A stretch of DNA of 64,000 nt from contig OZ240208.1 of assembly GCA_965197455.1 (NCBI GenBank), positions 1,054,001 to 1,118,000 of the forward strand. Reading direction: 5' to 3'. Numbering within the stretch: the first letter of the stretch is position 1; each line of letters begins with the position of its first letter. A model generated the notes under the pieces. That model searched no databases. It had not been told where the DNA came from and saw nothing but the letters and a program-made list of their open reading frames with translations. The translations under genes were made by a program, and so were the position numbers. Positions 35,539 to 44,182 of the stretch are shown here, piece by piece. This DNA comes from JAGWBD01 sp965197455 (GTDB lineage: Bacteria > Chloroflexota > Anaerolineae > Aggregatilineales > Phototrophicaceae).

Positions 35539-37448
35539 GCGCTGTCGACCTCCGCACTAACGTCTTCGACCAGCTGGGAATTGTAGATTTCGGCGTAAAT
35601 GGGGCTGGTCTCCATCAGCTCGGCATGCGTGCCCGTGGCCGCTACTGCGCCGCGTTCCAGCACAATAATGAGGTCCGCGCTCAACACAGTAGAGATGCGC
35701 TGCGCAATGACAAAGCTGGTGCGACCTTCCATCAGATCGTCCAGCGCAGCCTGAATGCGCCGCTCGGTCGTATAGTCCACCGCGCTGGTGGAATCATCCA
35801 AAATCAGCAGTTGCGGGTCGAGCAGCAGCGCCCTGGCGATGGCGATGCGCTGCTTCTGCCCACCGGAGAGCGTGGAGCCGCGTTCACCGACCGGCGTATC
35901 GAAGCCCTGCGGAAACTCCATGATGAAGTCGTGCGCGGCTGCGGCGCGCGCGGCCGCCTCGATCTCAACCGCCGAGGCATCCGGCCGGCCAAAGGCAATG
36001 TTGTCGCTGATGCTGCCGCTGAAGAGGTTGGTCTCCTGCAACACAATGCCAATCTGCGACCGCAGGCTGTCCAGCGTCACATCCCGGATATCCTGGCCAT
36101 CAATGCGCACCACGCCTTCAGTCACGTCATAAAAGCGCGGGATGAGGTTGATGATGGTTGTCTTGCCGCTGCCGGTTGCGCCCAGCAGCGCCACGGTCTG
36201 CCCGGCTGTCGCGCGGAAGCTGACGTTGTCCAGCACGTTCTCGCCCGATTCGAAGTAGCGGAAGGTCACGCCCTCGAACTCCACGTCGCCGATAATCTCT
36301 GGCATTTCGCTGGCGCCGGGCCGGTTGCTCACATCGCTTTTGGCATCCAGGATTTCGAAGATGCGCGTTGCGGAGGCAGCGGCCTGCGCCATCAGTGAGA
36401 TGATGAAACCCAGCTGGCCCAACGGAAAGAAGATGTAGATGAGGTAGAGCGTGAAGGACTGGTATTCGCCGAGGCCGATGATGCCTGGAATGATTTGCTG
36501 ACCCGCGAAGTAAAGCACGATCACCTGGCCGACGTTCGCCAGCAAAAAGACGAGCGGAAACAACACCGAGAAGGTGCGGCTGATGGTCAGGCGTTGCCGC
36601 ATCAGCACGTTGGTCGAGTCGTCGAAACGCTCCTGTTCACGCCCCTCGCGCACAAAGGACTTGACGACCCGGATGCCGGCCACGTTTTCCTGCAGCACGG
36701 TGTTCAGCGCAGACAGCAGCCGCTGGGATTTCTCAAAGAGCGGTTGCGCAATTCGACCAAACATGGCGAAGAGCACGATGGTCACAGGCAAAATCGGCAG
36801 GATCGAAACCGTGAGCTGCCAGTTGGTCGTCAGCAAAATGATTAGCGTGGCGATCAGCAGCAGGAAGGCCTGCACCGCCAGGATCAGGCCCTGGGCGATG
36901 AAGAGCCGTACCTTCTCGACGTCATCCGTCGCGCGAATCATCAGCTGGCCGGTCTGCGTGCGGTCGTAGTAGCTGAAGGACAGACGCTGCAGCCTGGAGA
37001 AAATATCATTGCGCAGGTCGAAGGCCGCGCCCTGGGATGTCGCCTCGGCCATGTAGGTCTGAATGAAGGCAAAAACGGCCCGCAGCACTGCGAAAATCAC
37101 GATGGCCGCCACGCCGTTGATCAGCAGTGTCTCGGCTGTCCCGGAAGAGAGTTTCAGGGCGTCGACGCTGGTGCCCATCAACTGCGCCGTCGCGCCCTGC
37201 ACAAACTCCGGCAGGGCGAGCACCTGGTTGGCTGTCACGCCTTCGGTGACGGCGTTGATCATATTTTGCACGAGACGCGGCACGGCCAGCTGCGCCAGGG
37301 TCGCGACCACGAGTGCGCCGTAGGCCAGGGCTGCCGTACGTCGCTGACGGCCCAGGTAGCTGATCGCGCGGCGCAAACCACTCATGTTGACGGCTGGTCG
37401 GCCGCCACTCTTGCCACGCATCTCCCTTTTTTCAGCTCTGGACTGCAA
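35535..37448 (-). CDS. ABC exporter half-transporter with degenerate ATP site
   Basis: This 637-residue partner has the exporter membrane domain (about 35-330) and an ATPase with Walker A GATGSGKTT and canonical signature LSGGQKQ. Its Walker B is LLILDDSTSAVD, with Asp replacing the catalytic Glu, and its switch motif is IAQRIS, with Gln replacing His. That pattern marks heterodimeric exporters of the TM287/288 and BmrCD kind. The start is taken as TTG 37448, five bases after a perfect AAAGGAGG; ATGs further in lack well-placed sites. It is first in the two-gene operon. Confidence 0.88.
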   Translation of the reverse strand: MQSRAEKREMRGKSGGRPAVNMSGLRRAISYLGRQRRTAALAYGALVVATLAQLAVPRLVQNMINAVTEGVTANQVLALPEFVQGATAQLMGTSVDALKLSSGTAETLLINGVAAIVIFAVLRAVFAFIQTYMAEATSQGAAFDLRNDIFSRLQRLSFSYYDRTQTGQLMIRATDDVEKVRLFIAQGLILAVQAFLLLIATLIILLTTNWQLTVSILPILPVTIVLFAMFGRIAQPLFEKSQRLLSALNTVLQENVAGIRVVKSFVREGREQERFDDSTNVLMRQRLTISRTFSVLFPLVFLLANVGQVIVLYFAGQQIIPGIIGLGEYQSFTLYLIYIFFPLGQLGFIISLMAQAAASATRIFEILDAKSDVSNRPGASEMPEIIGDVEFEGVTFRYFESGENVLDNVSFRATAGQTVALLGATGSGKTTIINLIPRFYDVTEGVVRIDGQDIRDVTLDSLRSQIGIVLQETNLFSGSISDNIAFGRPDASAVEIEAAARAAAAHDFIMEFPQGFDTPVGERGSTLSGGQKQRIAIARALLLDPQLLILDDSTSAVDYTTERRIQAALDDLMEGRTSFVIAQRISTVLSADLIIVLERGAVAATGTHAELMETSPIYAEIYNSQLVEDVSAEVDSA

Positions 37449-37621
37449 GGTGGCCTCCTTTGCCGAGCGCAATGAGTCGTCCCGGCCACTCGTGCTGCTG
37501 CCAGCGTAGGGCCGTACAGGCGGATAAGCAAGACCCACTCATGTTACTCACAGGTAAAATCAGAAATGTGTTGGACCTTGTGGTTTCCTTGCCCTGAGCC
37601 GGGCAAAGCCTGGTATCATTC

Positions 37622-37652
37622 GGGACGGTGCTGCTTTTTGTGGCGCCGTCCC
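37622..37652 (+). terminator. Hairpin upstream of the aldo/keto reductase gene
   Basis: Arms GGGACGGTGC (37622-37631) and GCGCCGTCCC (37643-37652) pair over 10 bp with one G-T wobble and an 11-nt loop containing a T5 run, and are followed by TTTGTTGTG. In the 264-bp gap between divergent operons it may be an attenuator or leader structure for the plus-strand operon, or a terminator. It stands 60 bases before the ATG. Confidence 0.45.
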
Positions 37653-37712
37653 TTTGTTGTGAATACTATTCGCCTGCGACCAGTAAGTGTTTGGGTGAAT
37701 TTTGGAGATGAA

Positions 37713-38657
37713 ATGACCAGCATCCCTCGCGGAAACATTGCGCAAACCGGGCTGGAAGTTCCGCGCATGGCACTTGGCTGCGCCCACATCGCCAAATTCG
37801 GCCATGACGAGGCCGTCGGCATCGTACAAAGCGCGCTGGAGCTCGGCATCAACTTCCTCGACACCGCGCCCTTTTACTCCACCGAACTGTATATGGGCGA
37901 CGCGCTGGCAGGCGTCCCGCGCGACAGCTATGTGCTGGCCACCAAGGTTGGGCGGCTGCCGGATGGCAAGGGTGGCTTCCTCTTTGATTACACGCGCGAT
38001 GGCGTCCTGCGCAGCATCGACAACAGCCTCAAGGCTCTCAAACTGGACCGTATCGACATCTTGCACATCCACGACCCGGACTGGGAAAACTACTATGATC
38101 AGGCGCTGCATGAAGCCTGGCCCGTGCTGGACGAGCTGCGCAGCCAGGGCGTAATCAGCGCGGTCGGCGCCGGCATGAACCAGTGGGAAATGGAGTTGGC
38201 CTTCTCGCGCAACGCCACCTTCGACTGCTTCCTGCTGGCGGGACGCTACTCCCTGCTGGAGCAGACCGCGCTGTCAGCGTTGCAGGAATGGCAGGAGCGT
38301 GGCATCTCGGTGTTTGCCGCGGGCATCTATAACAGCGGCATCCTGGCCACTGGCGACAACGAACTCGCGAGCTACAACTATGCCCAGGCGCCTGACCATA
38401 TCCGCGACAAGGCCCGCAAACTGGAGGATGCCTGCAAGCGACATGACGTTCCGCTCAACGTCGCAGCCGTCCAGTTCGTGTGGGCGCACCCGGCCTGCAC
38501 CTCGCTCATCATCGGCGCTGACCGCATCGGCCAGGTCGCCGAGAACCTCGCCACGCTGCAGGTCGAAATCCCGGCGGCTTTCTGGCAGGAGCTGGCGGAT
38601 TCCGGTTTGCTGGATGCGGCAGCGCCCCTGCCCGGTTCAGCTGAAGCCTGGGCATAA
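37713..38657 (+). CDS. Aldo/keto reductase (L-fucose / D-threo-aldose 1-dehydrogenase-like)
   Basis: This 314-residue AKR has the catalytic tetrad D50 and Y55 (FLDTAPFYS), K78 (ATKVGR) and His in DILHIHD (118-120). The family with PFYSTELYMG and FDYTRDGVLRS resembles D-threo-aldose 1-dehydrogenase/L-fucose dehydrogenase and pyridoxal 4-dehydrogenase, which oxidise a sugar to its lactone with NAD(P). GGAG precedes ATG 37713. It heads an operon with an unknown 96-aa protein, PhyH and galactonate dehydratase, so aldose oxidation fits. Confidence 0.82.
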   Translation: MTSIPRGNIAQTGLEVPRMALGCAHIAKFGHDEAVGIVQSALELGINFLDTAPFYSTELYMGDALAGVPRDSYVLATKVGRLPDGKGGFLFDYTRDGVLRSIDNSLKALKLDRIDILHIHDPDWENYYDQALHEAWPVLDELRSQGVISAVGAGMNQWEMELAFSRNATFDCFLLAGRYSLLEQTALSALQEWQERGISVFAAGIYNSGILATGDNELASYNYAQAPDHIRDKARKLEDACKRHDVPLNVAAVQFVWAHPACTSLIIGADRIGQVAENLATLQVEIPAAFWQELADSGLLDAAAPLPGSAEAWA

Positions 38658-38702
38658 CGCTGCAGCGCTGACCAGAACATAATCAATGACCTGGGAGGAA
38701 CC

Positions 38703-38993
38703 ATGGCATCTGGGCAACAACAGCGGCAAAAGCTGCTGATTCTTTACCTGAGCACGTCTGCGCTGGACAGTGACGTGAAGGGCTGGACGATCTATGACGG
38801 CACGGGTCAGGAGCAGCACACCACGGGCGACAGCAGCACCCCGCCCTACGCGACAGGCATGGACGCCCTGCTCGATGGCTGGCGCGTCATCCAGTTCCCG
38901 CAACTTATCCCGCCCTATCCAGGCCTGGAATACACCACTTCCTTCAAGAAGAACGAGTACGTCTTTGAAAAGCTGGAGACAATCAACCTATGA
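38703..38993 (+). CDS. Small conserved-looking protein of unknown function
   Basis: This 96-residue soluble protein has a strong site (GGGAGGAA) before its ATG and a 4-base ATGA overlap with the PhyH gene that follows, so it is surely translated. It has hydrophobic strands LLILYLST (11-18) and WRVIQFPQLIPP (60-71), a GWTIYDGTG segment (27-35) and a charged C-terminal helix (FKKNEYVFEKLE). There are no cysteines, signal peptide or membrane segments. I do not recognise the family; a compact alpha/beta accessory or stabilising partner of the dioxygenase is one idea. Confidence 0.75.
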   Translation: MASGQQQRQKLLILYLSTSALDSDVKGWTIYDGTGQEQHTTGDSSTPPYATGMDALLDGWRVIQFPQLIPPYPGLEYTTSFKKNEYVFEKLETINL

Positions 38994-39850
38994 GCGACAG
39001 ACTGAACCTGCTCAACTCCCGCCAGGTGGCGGAATTCGTGGCACGCGGCTTCCTGCGTTTTGATGGCATCGTGCCCGACGACATCAACCGGACGACGATG
39101 GATGCCTTCGAGGCCGGCGGCATTAAAAGTTACGCAGCCGGCACGCCCTTCAGCGAGTGCTATCCCGAACCTTCGCCCATTGGCGCCATGCTGCGCCTGC
39201 CGCAGGTGCAGGGCATCCTGGACAGTCTGGTTGGTCCTGGCCCGCTTTTCGATCACCACGCAATTCATGTGCGACAGCCCATGGAGGGCAAGGCCCAGGG
39301 CCTGCATGGCGACTCAATCATTGACACACGTCTGCACTTCGATTTGCAGTTGATGTACTTCCCGCACGATGTGCCCCTGGAGATGGGCGGCACCCTGCTG
39401 CTGCCCGGCAGTCACTTCCGTCGCATCAACGAGGCTGAGGTTTCCCGCTACCAGAACTTCATCGGGCAAATCCCCATGGTGTGCAAGGCGGGCAGCATTC
39501 TTCTCCTGCATCACGGCATCTGGCACTGCGGCCGCCAGAACCAGACTGACCGCATCCGCTACATGTACAAGATCCGCCTCAACCCCACCGTGCGCCAGCT
39601 GCGCCTGTGGAACACCGACGACTTGGATGAGAGCACCAACGAGCATCAGCCCATCTTCGCCGGTGAAAAGCGCGATGATGTCCAGGCGATCCTGGCGCGT
39701 CTGGAGCCCTGGTTTGAGGCCGGCGATGGTCGCCTCGAAATCGTCAACCGCACCCTGCTGTGGCGCTTTCTGACGGGCGATGAAAACTTCGACGTGCACT
39801 ACTGGCTGACGCGGCTGGAGAACATGCCGGAAGTCCGGCTGAGCGCCTGA
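38990..39850 (+). CDS. Phytanoyl-CoA dioxygenase (PhyH) family protein
   Basis: This 286-residue Fe(II)/2-oxoglutarate dioxygenase-like enzyme has the H-x-D pair H106 and D108 (LHGD), the distal His in IWHCG (H179) and a nearby Arg (TDRIRY) fit for 2-oxoglutarate. It differs much from the 301-residue PhyH at 21-22 kb, so it is not a local duplicate. Coupled to the small 96-aa gene and 22 bp before the galactonate dehydratase, it probably modifies a sugar or sugar acid before or during oxidation. The substrate is unknown. Confidence 0.85.
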   Translation: MSDRLNLLNSRQVAEFVARGFLRFDGIVPDDINRTTMDAFEAGGIKSYAAGTPFSECYPEPSPIGAMLRLPQVQGILDSLVGPGPLFDHHAIHVRQPMEGKAQGLHGDSIIDTRLHFDLQLMYFPHDVPLEMGGTLLLPGSHFRRINEAEVSRYQNFIGQIPMVCKAGSILLLHHGIWHCGRQNQTDRIRYMYKIRLNPTVRQLRLWNTDDLDESTNEHQPIFAGEKRDDVQAILARLEPWFEAGDGRLEIVNRTLLWRFLTGDENFDVHYWLTRLENMPEVRLSA

Positions 39851-39872
39851 ACGCATTCACAGAGGCCTGCGT

Positions 39873-40988
39873 ATGAAAATCACTAAGCTCGAAACCATAT
39901 TTGTCCGTCCACGCTGGCTCTTCCTCAAGATGTACACGGACGAGGGCGTCGTCGGGCTGGGCGAGCCGGTCGTCGAGGGGCGCGCACAGACCGTGGCCGC
40001 GGCCGTGCACGAAATTGGCCGCTACCTGATTGGCCAGGACCCCACGCGCATCGAGCATCACTGGCAGGCCATCTTCCGCGGCCAGTTCTATCGTGGTGGC
40101 CCGGTGCTGACCAGCGCGCTCTCCGGCATCGAACACGCCATGTGGGACATCACTGGCAAGTGGCTGGGTCAGCCGGTCTACAAACTTCTGGGCGGCGCTG
40201 TGCGCGATCGCATCCGCGTCTATGGCTGGCTGGACGACAAGTCTTACGGCGACTATGTCGAGCAGGCGAAGGTCGGCGCGCAGGTCGGTTTCACGGCCTT
40301 CAAGCTGGGACTGCCGGGCGCCGTCAACATCGTGGACACGCGCGCCAAGGTGGACGAGATCGTCGAACATTTCGCGCGCTTCCGCGAGGCGCTGGGGCCA
40401 GAAATCGACATCGGTATCGACTTTCACGGGCGCGTCAGTCCGGCCATGGCAATACGTCTGGCCAGCGCGCTCGAGCCCCTGTATCCCTTCTTCATCGAGG
40501 AACCGGTGCTGCCGGAGAACGTGGACGCGCTGGCGACCGTGGCGCGCAGCACCAGCATTCCCATCGCGACCGGCGAACGCCTCTTCACCAAATGGGCCTT
40601 CCGCGAGGTGCTGGAGAAGCAGGCCGCAGCCATCCTGCAACCGGACCTGGCCCACGCCGGCGGCATCCTGGAGGTGCGCAAAATCGCGGCCATGGCCGAA
40701 TGCTGGTACGCCGCGGTAGCGCCGCACTGTCCGCTGGGCCCCGTTGCGCTGGCGGCCAGCCTGCAACTCGATGCCTGCACGCCCAACTTCCTCGTGCAGG
40801 AACACTTCACTACCGGTGAAGGCTATCTGAAGCAACCTTTCCAGATCATCGACGGCCACATCCCGCTGCCGCAGGGCCCTGGCCTGGGAATCGAACTGGA
40901 CGAGGAGGCCATTGCCGCAAAAGTCTACGACGGCTCATGGGAGACGCCGCGTCTGTGGCACAGCGACGGCTCGGTTGCGGACTGGTAA
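39873..40988 (+). CDS. dgoD: D-galactonate dehydratase
   Basis: This 371-residue enolase-superfamily enzyme dehydrates D-galactonate to 2-keto-3-deoxy-D-galactonate. Metal ligands D183, E209 and E235 and catalytic H185 and H285 fall at exactly the positions known for E. coli DgoD (motifs IDFHGR, FIEEPV, TGERLF, APHCPLG). The N-terminal capping domain (PRWLFLKMYTDEGVVGLGEP) also matches. It ends the first operon of the region. The DgoK kinase and DgoA aldolase are not seen nearby, so the 2-keto-3-deoxy product must be handled elsewhere or by another route. Confidence 0.9.
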   Translation: MKITKLETIFVRPRWLFLKMYTDEGVVGLGEPVVEGRAQTVAAAVHEIGRYLIGQDPTRIEHHWQAIFRGQFYRGGPVLTSALSGIEHAMWDITGKWLGQPVYKLLGGAVRDRIRVYGWLDDKSYGDYVEQAKVGAQVGFTAFKLGLPGAVNIVDTRAKVDEIVEHFARFREALGPEIDIGIDFHGRVSPAMAIRLASALEPLYPFFIEEPVLPENVDALATVARSTSIPIATGERLFTKWAFREVLEKQAAAILQPDLAHAGGILEVRKIAAMAECWYAAVAPHCPLGPVALAASLQLDACTPNFLVQEHFTTGEGYLKQPFQIIDGHIPLPQGPGLGIELDEEAIAAKVYDGSWETPRLWHSDGSVADW

Positions 40989-41055
40989 GCCTCTGAATGT
41001 GCATTGCGTTGCTGCTTCATCTCTTTCAGGAGTGGCAAGTTTGTCGCTGCTGACC

Positions 41056-41085
41056 CTGACTGCAACATTGCGGCACTGTTACAAT
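41056..41085 (+). promoter_or_regulatory. Sigma-70-type promoter for the TIM-barrel/Gfo operon
   Basis: A -35-like CTGACT (41056-41061) and a -10 TACAAT (41080-41085) stand 18 bp apart in the 185-bp gap after dgoD, about 88 bases before the ATG at 41174. The -10 is a near-consensus match. Confidence 0.5.
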
Positions 41086-41173
41086 GCCGGTCAGGTCGTT
41101 CCTTGTGGCTGACGGTATGCCGGTCACGCGCGGATGACAGTGATTATTGCTGATTGATGCCCAGGAGCATTTA

Positions 41174-41941
41174 ATGGCTGCACAAACCCCTTCACTCGCC
41201 CTGCAACTCTATTCGCTGCGCGCCGAGCTCGTTGAAGACTTTGATAATGTGGTGCGTCAGGTGGCCGCGGCCGGTTACGCCGGCGTCGAGCCCTTTGGTT
41301 ATCCCGCGCGCGACGCCGTTGCTGAGGGGCGTCTCTTTCGCGAACTGGGGCTGCAAGTGCCCAGCATTCACGCTGCCTTCCCCGCCGGGGCTGACGCCGC
41401 AGCCGTAATCGAGGCCGCCGGCAATGTCGGCACCGAACGCATCATCGCCGGCCTGGGTCGTGGCGACGCCTGGGACAGCCGCGCCAAAATCAAGGCCAAC
41501 TGCGCGCTCATCAACGAAGCCGCCGCCAACGCAGTCGCCGCCGGGATGCAGGTCGGCTATCACAATCACTGGTGGGAATTTGACACCGTGGTCGATGGCC
41601 AGCCTGTCTGGCGCCACATGCTCGACCTGCTCGCCGACAGCGTCTTTTTTCAGGTGGACACCTACTGGGCGCAGGTTGGCGGCGCTAACGTCGTCAGCGT
41701 ACTCGAGACTCTGGGGGAGCGGGCGCAGGTGCTGCACATCAAGGACGGCCCGGCCGACGACCCCGCCGCGGACATGGTCGCTGTTGGCAGCGGCGTGATG
41801 GACTGGCCGGCCATCCTGGCCGTCAGCGACGTCGACTGGGTCATCGTCGAGCTGGACCGCTGCGAAACGGACATGCTGCAGGCCGTGCGCGACAGTTGTG
41901 CCTGGCTGACAAGAGAAGGCCATGCCCGTGGACAAGGTTAA
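41174..41941 (+). CDS. Xylose isomerase-like TIM barrel (sugar epimerase/isomerase)
   Basis: This 255-residue AP-endonuclease-2-type TIM barrel has the metal-ligand region YHNHWWEF (about 132-139), VDTYWAQVGG and HIKDG (near 195). Relatives include inosose dehydratase, hydroxypyruvate isomerase and 3-keto-hexose epimerases. AGGAG seven bases before ATG 41174 fixes the start. It overlaps the following Gfo/Idh gene by 20 bases. TIM barrels beside Gfo/Idh enzymes commonly act on 3-keto sugars, which is a reasonable inference here. Confidence 0.82.
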   Translation: MAAQTPSLALQLYSLRAELVEDFDNVVRQVAAAGYAGVEPFGYPARDAVAEGRLFRELGLQVPSIHAAFPAGADAAAVIEAAGNVGTERIIAGLGRGDAWDSRAKIKANCALINEAAANAVAAGMQVGYHNHWWEFDTVVDGQPVWRHMLDLLADSVFFQVDTYWAQVGGANVVSVLETLGERAQVLHIKDGPADDPAADMVAVGSGVMDWPAILAVSDVDWVIVELDRCETDMLQAVRDSCAWLTREGHARGQG

Positions 41942-43037
41942 CGTTGGCATCATTGGTTGCGGTCATATCAGTGACCATTACTTCAGGGGTTGCGGCCTGT
42001 TCGACATCCTGAACATAAGCGCCTGTGCCGACCTCGACATGTCACGTGCGCGCAGCCTGGCCGAGGCCCATAATGTCCGCGCCCTCACCTTTGAGCAGCT
42101 GCTGGCCGACCCCGACATCGAGCTGGTCGTCAATCTCACACCGCCAGCCGCCCATGCTGAAGTCGCCCTGGCCGCCATCGCCGCCGGCAAGCACGTTCAC
42201 AACGAAAAGCCGTTGGCCCAGACCCGCGCCCAGGGCCGGCAGGTCCTCGATGCTGCCGCAGACGCCGGTCTGCGCGTCGGCTGCGCACCGGATACCTTCC
42301 TTGGCGGCGGCCTGCAGACCAGCCGCAAGCTGCTGGATGATGGCTGGATAGGTGAGCCGGTGGCCGCCAGCGCCTTCTTCCTCAGCCACGGCCCGGATAC
42401 CTATCATCCCAACCCGGATTTCTTCTACAAGCCGGGCGGCGGCCCCCTCTTTGACATGGCGCCCTACTATCTGACCACCCTGATCCATCTGCTGGGCCCG
42501 GTGCAGCGCGTTACCGGTTCGGCCTCCGTTTCCTTCGCCACCAGATACGCCACCCATCCCGAACTTCCCCCGGAGAAGTTTGGCTATGCCATCGACGTCG
42601 AGGTTCCCACACATGTTTCGGCGGTGCTGGACTTCGCCAACGGCTGCGTCGCCACGCTCATCACCAGCTTTGACGTCTGGTCCCAGAATCTGCCGCGCAT
42701 CGAAATCTACGGCAGCGAAGGCACGCTCTCCGTCCCGGACCCCAATCACTTTCGCGGCCCGGTGCGGGTGAAACGCGCCGGCGCGCAAGACTGGAGCGAA
42801 ATCCCGCTGACGCACAATGCGGAGCTGCTGCGCGGCATCGGCGTCGCCGACTTCGCCCATGCCCTGCGCTCGGGGCGCGCGCATCGCGTCAGTGGCGCGC
42901 TGGCCTGGCACGTCCTCGACCTGATGCACGCCATCCTCGAGTCCTCAGACAGCGGCCAACACGTCGCCATCCAGAGCAGCGCCGAACGCCCGGCGCCCCT
43001 GCCCACCGGCTTGCTGCCTGGGCGCCTGGATGACTAA
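41922..43037 (+). CDS. Gfo/Idh/MocA family oxidoreductase, copy 1
   Basis: This 371-residue NAD(P)-dependent sugar oxidoreductase has GIIGCGHISDHY (9-20) for the cofactor, HNEKPLA with the catalytic-region Lys (near 92-98), and the C-terminal substrate domain with FFYKPGGGPLFDMAPYY. It is a clear tandem paralogue of the next gene: long stretches including GLRVGCAPDTFLGGG are shared. It probably oxidises or reduces a cyclic sugar or inositol at one position. It overlaps the TIM-barrel gene. Confidence 0.9.
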   Translation: MPVDKVNVGIIGCGHISDHYFRGCGLFDILNISACADLDMSRARSLAEAHNVRALTFEQLLADPDIELVVNLTPPAAHAEVALAAIAAGKHVHNEKPLAQTRAQGRQVLDAAADAGLRVGCAPDTFLGGGLQTSRKLLDDGWIGEPVAASAFFLSHGPDTYHPNPDFFYKPGGGPLFDMAPYYLTTLIHLLGPVQRVTGSASVSFATRYATHPELPPEKFGYAIDVEVPTHVSAVLDFANGCVATLITSFDVWSQNLPRIEIYGSEGTLSVPDPNHFRGPVRVKRAGAQDWSEIPLTHNAELLRGIGVADFAHALRSGRAHRVSGALAWHVLDLMHAILESSDSGQHVAIQSSAERPAPLPTGLLPGRLDD

Positions 43038-43068
43038 CATCGCGCCTGCCAGCGCGAAAGGGAATGCC

Positions 43069-44169
43069 ATGTCCACTCCCGCCCAGGTCGGGATCATCGG
43101 TTGCGGCAACATAAGTGACAAGTACTTCAAATGGTGTGCCCGCTTCGTCGATATCGAGATCGTCGCCTGCGCCGACCTGCTGCCGGAACGTGCCGGGGCC
43201 AAAGCCGCACAATATGGCGTGCGTGCACTCAGCATTGACGCGCTGCTAAATGATCCGGATATCTCGATCGTGCTTAATCTCACGATTCCCCAGGCGCATG
43301 CCGAGGTGGATCTGGCAGCGCTTGAGGCGGGCAAGCACGTGCACAGTGAAAAGCCGCTGGCGCTTAGCGTGGCGGACGGGCGGCGCATCCTTGCTGCGGC
43401 CAGTGTACGCGGGCTGCGCGTCGGCTGCGCGCCGGATACTTTCCTCGGCGGCGGCCAGCAGACCAGCCGCAAACTGATCGATGACGGCTGGATTGGCCGG
43501 CCCGTCGCGGCGACCGCCTTCATGGCCGGCCACGGTCACGAACACAGGCACCCCGACCCGACCTTCTTCTACAAGGCCGGTGGCGGCCCCATGCTGGACA
43601 TGGGCCCCTACTACATCACTGCGCTGATTCACCTGCTCGGCCCGGTGACGCGCGTCACCGGTTCCAGCAAAACCACGTTTCCGCAGCGCATCATTACCAG
43701 CCAACCTAAATATGGTGAGGTCATTGACGTCGACGTAACCACGCACCTGGCGGGCGTGCTTGAATTCGCGGCGGGAGCCGTCGCGACAGTCGTGATGAGC
43801 TTCGATGTTTGGGCCCACAACCTGCCGCGCATTGAGATCTACGGTTCCGAGGGCTCAATGGCCGTGCCAGACCCGAACACCTTCCGCGGGCCGGTATTGC
43901 TGCGCCGGGCCGCTGCGGAAGAGTGGAGCGAGGTTCCGCTTTCACACAGTACGGATGTCGAACGCGGCATCGGCGTCGCCGACATGGCCAGCGCTATCCG
44001 CAACGGCCGCGCGCACCGCGCCAGCGGCGAGTTGGCCATGCACGCGCTGGAGGTCATGCTGGCGGTGGATGAGGCTTCCACAAGTGGCCGTCATGTGACC
44101 ATCGAGAGCAGCGTTGCGCGCCCGGAGCTGCTGCCGCTCGGCCTGATGCCGGGACGGGTGTCGCTGTAG
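43069..44169 (+). CDS. Gfo/Idh/MocA family oxidoreductase, copy 2
   Basis: This 366-residue paralogue of the preceding gene keeps GIIGCGNISDKY at the cofactor site, HSEKPLA, GLRVGCAPDTFLGGG and FYKAGGGPMLDMGPYY. The start is taken as ATG 43069 with AAAGGGA before it; an ATG at 43030, overlapping copy 1, would add 13 residues without homology. Divergence is spread through the C-terminal domain, so the copies may act on related but different sugars or form a hetero-oligomer. Both readings are inference. Confidence 0.9.
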   Translation: MSTPAQVGIIGCGNISDKYFKWCARFVDIEIVACADLLPERAGAKAAQYGVRALSIDALLNDPDISIVLNLTIPQAHAEVDLAALEAGKHVHSEKPLALSVADGRRILAAASVRGLRVGCAPDTFLGGGQQTSRKLIDDGWIGRPVAATAFMAGHGHEHRHPDPTFFYKAGGGPMLDMGPYYITALIHLLGPVTRVTGSSKTTFPQRIITSQPKYGEVIDVDVTTHLAGVLEFAAGAVATVVMSFDVWAHNLPRIEIYGSEGSMAVPDPNTFRGPVLLRRAAAEEWSEVPLSHSTDVERGIGVADMASAIRNGRAHRASGELAMHALEVMLAVDEASTSGRHVTIESSVARPELLPLGLMPGRVSL

Positions 44170-44182
44170 CGGAGGGGGTTGC

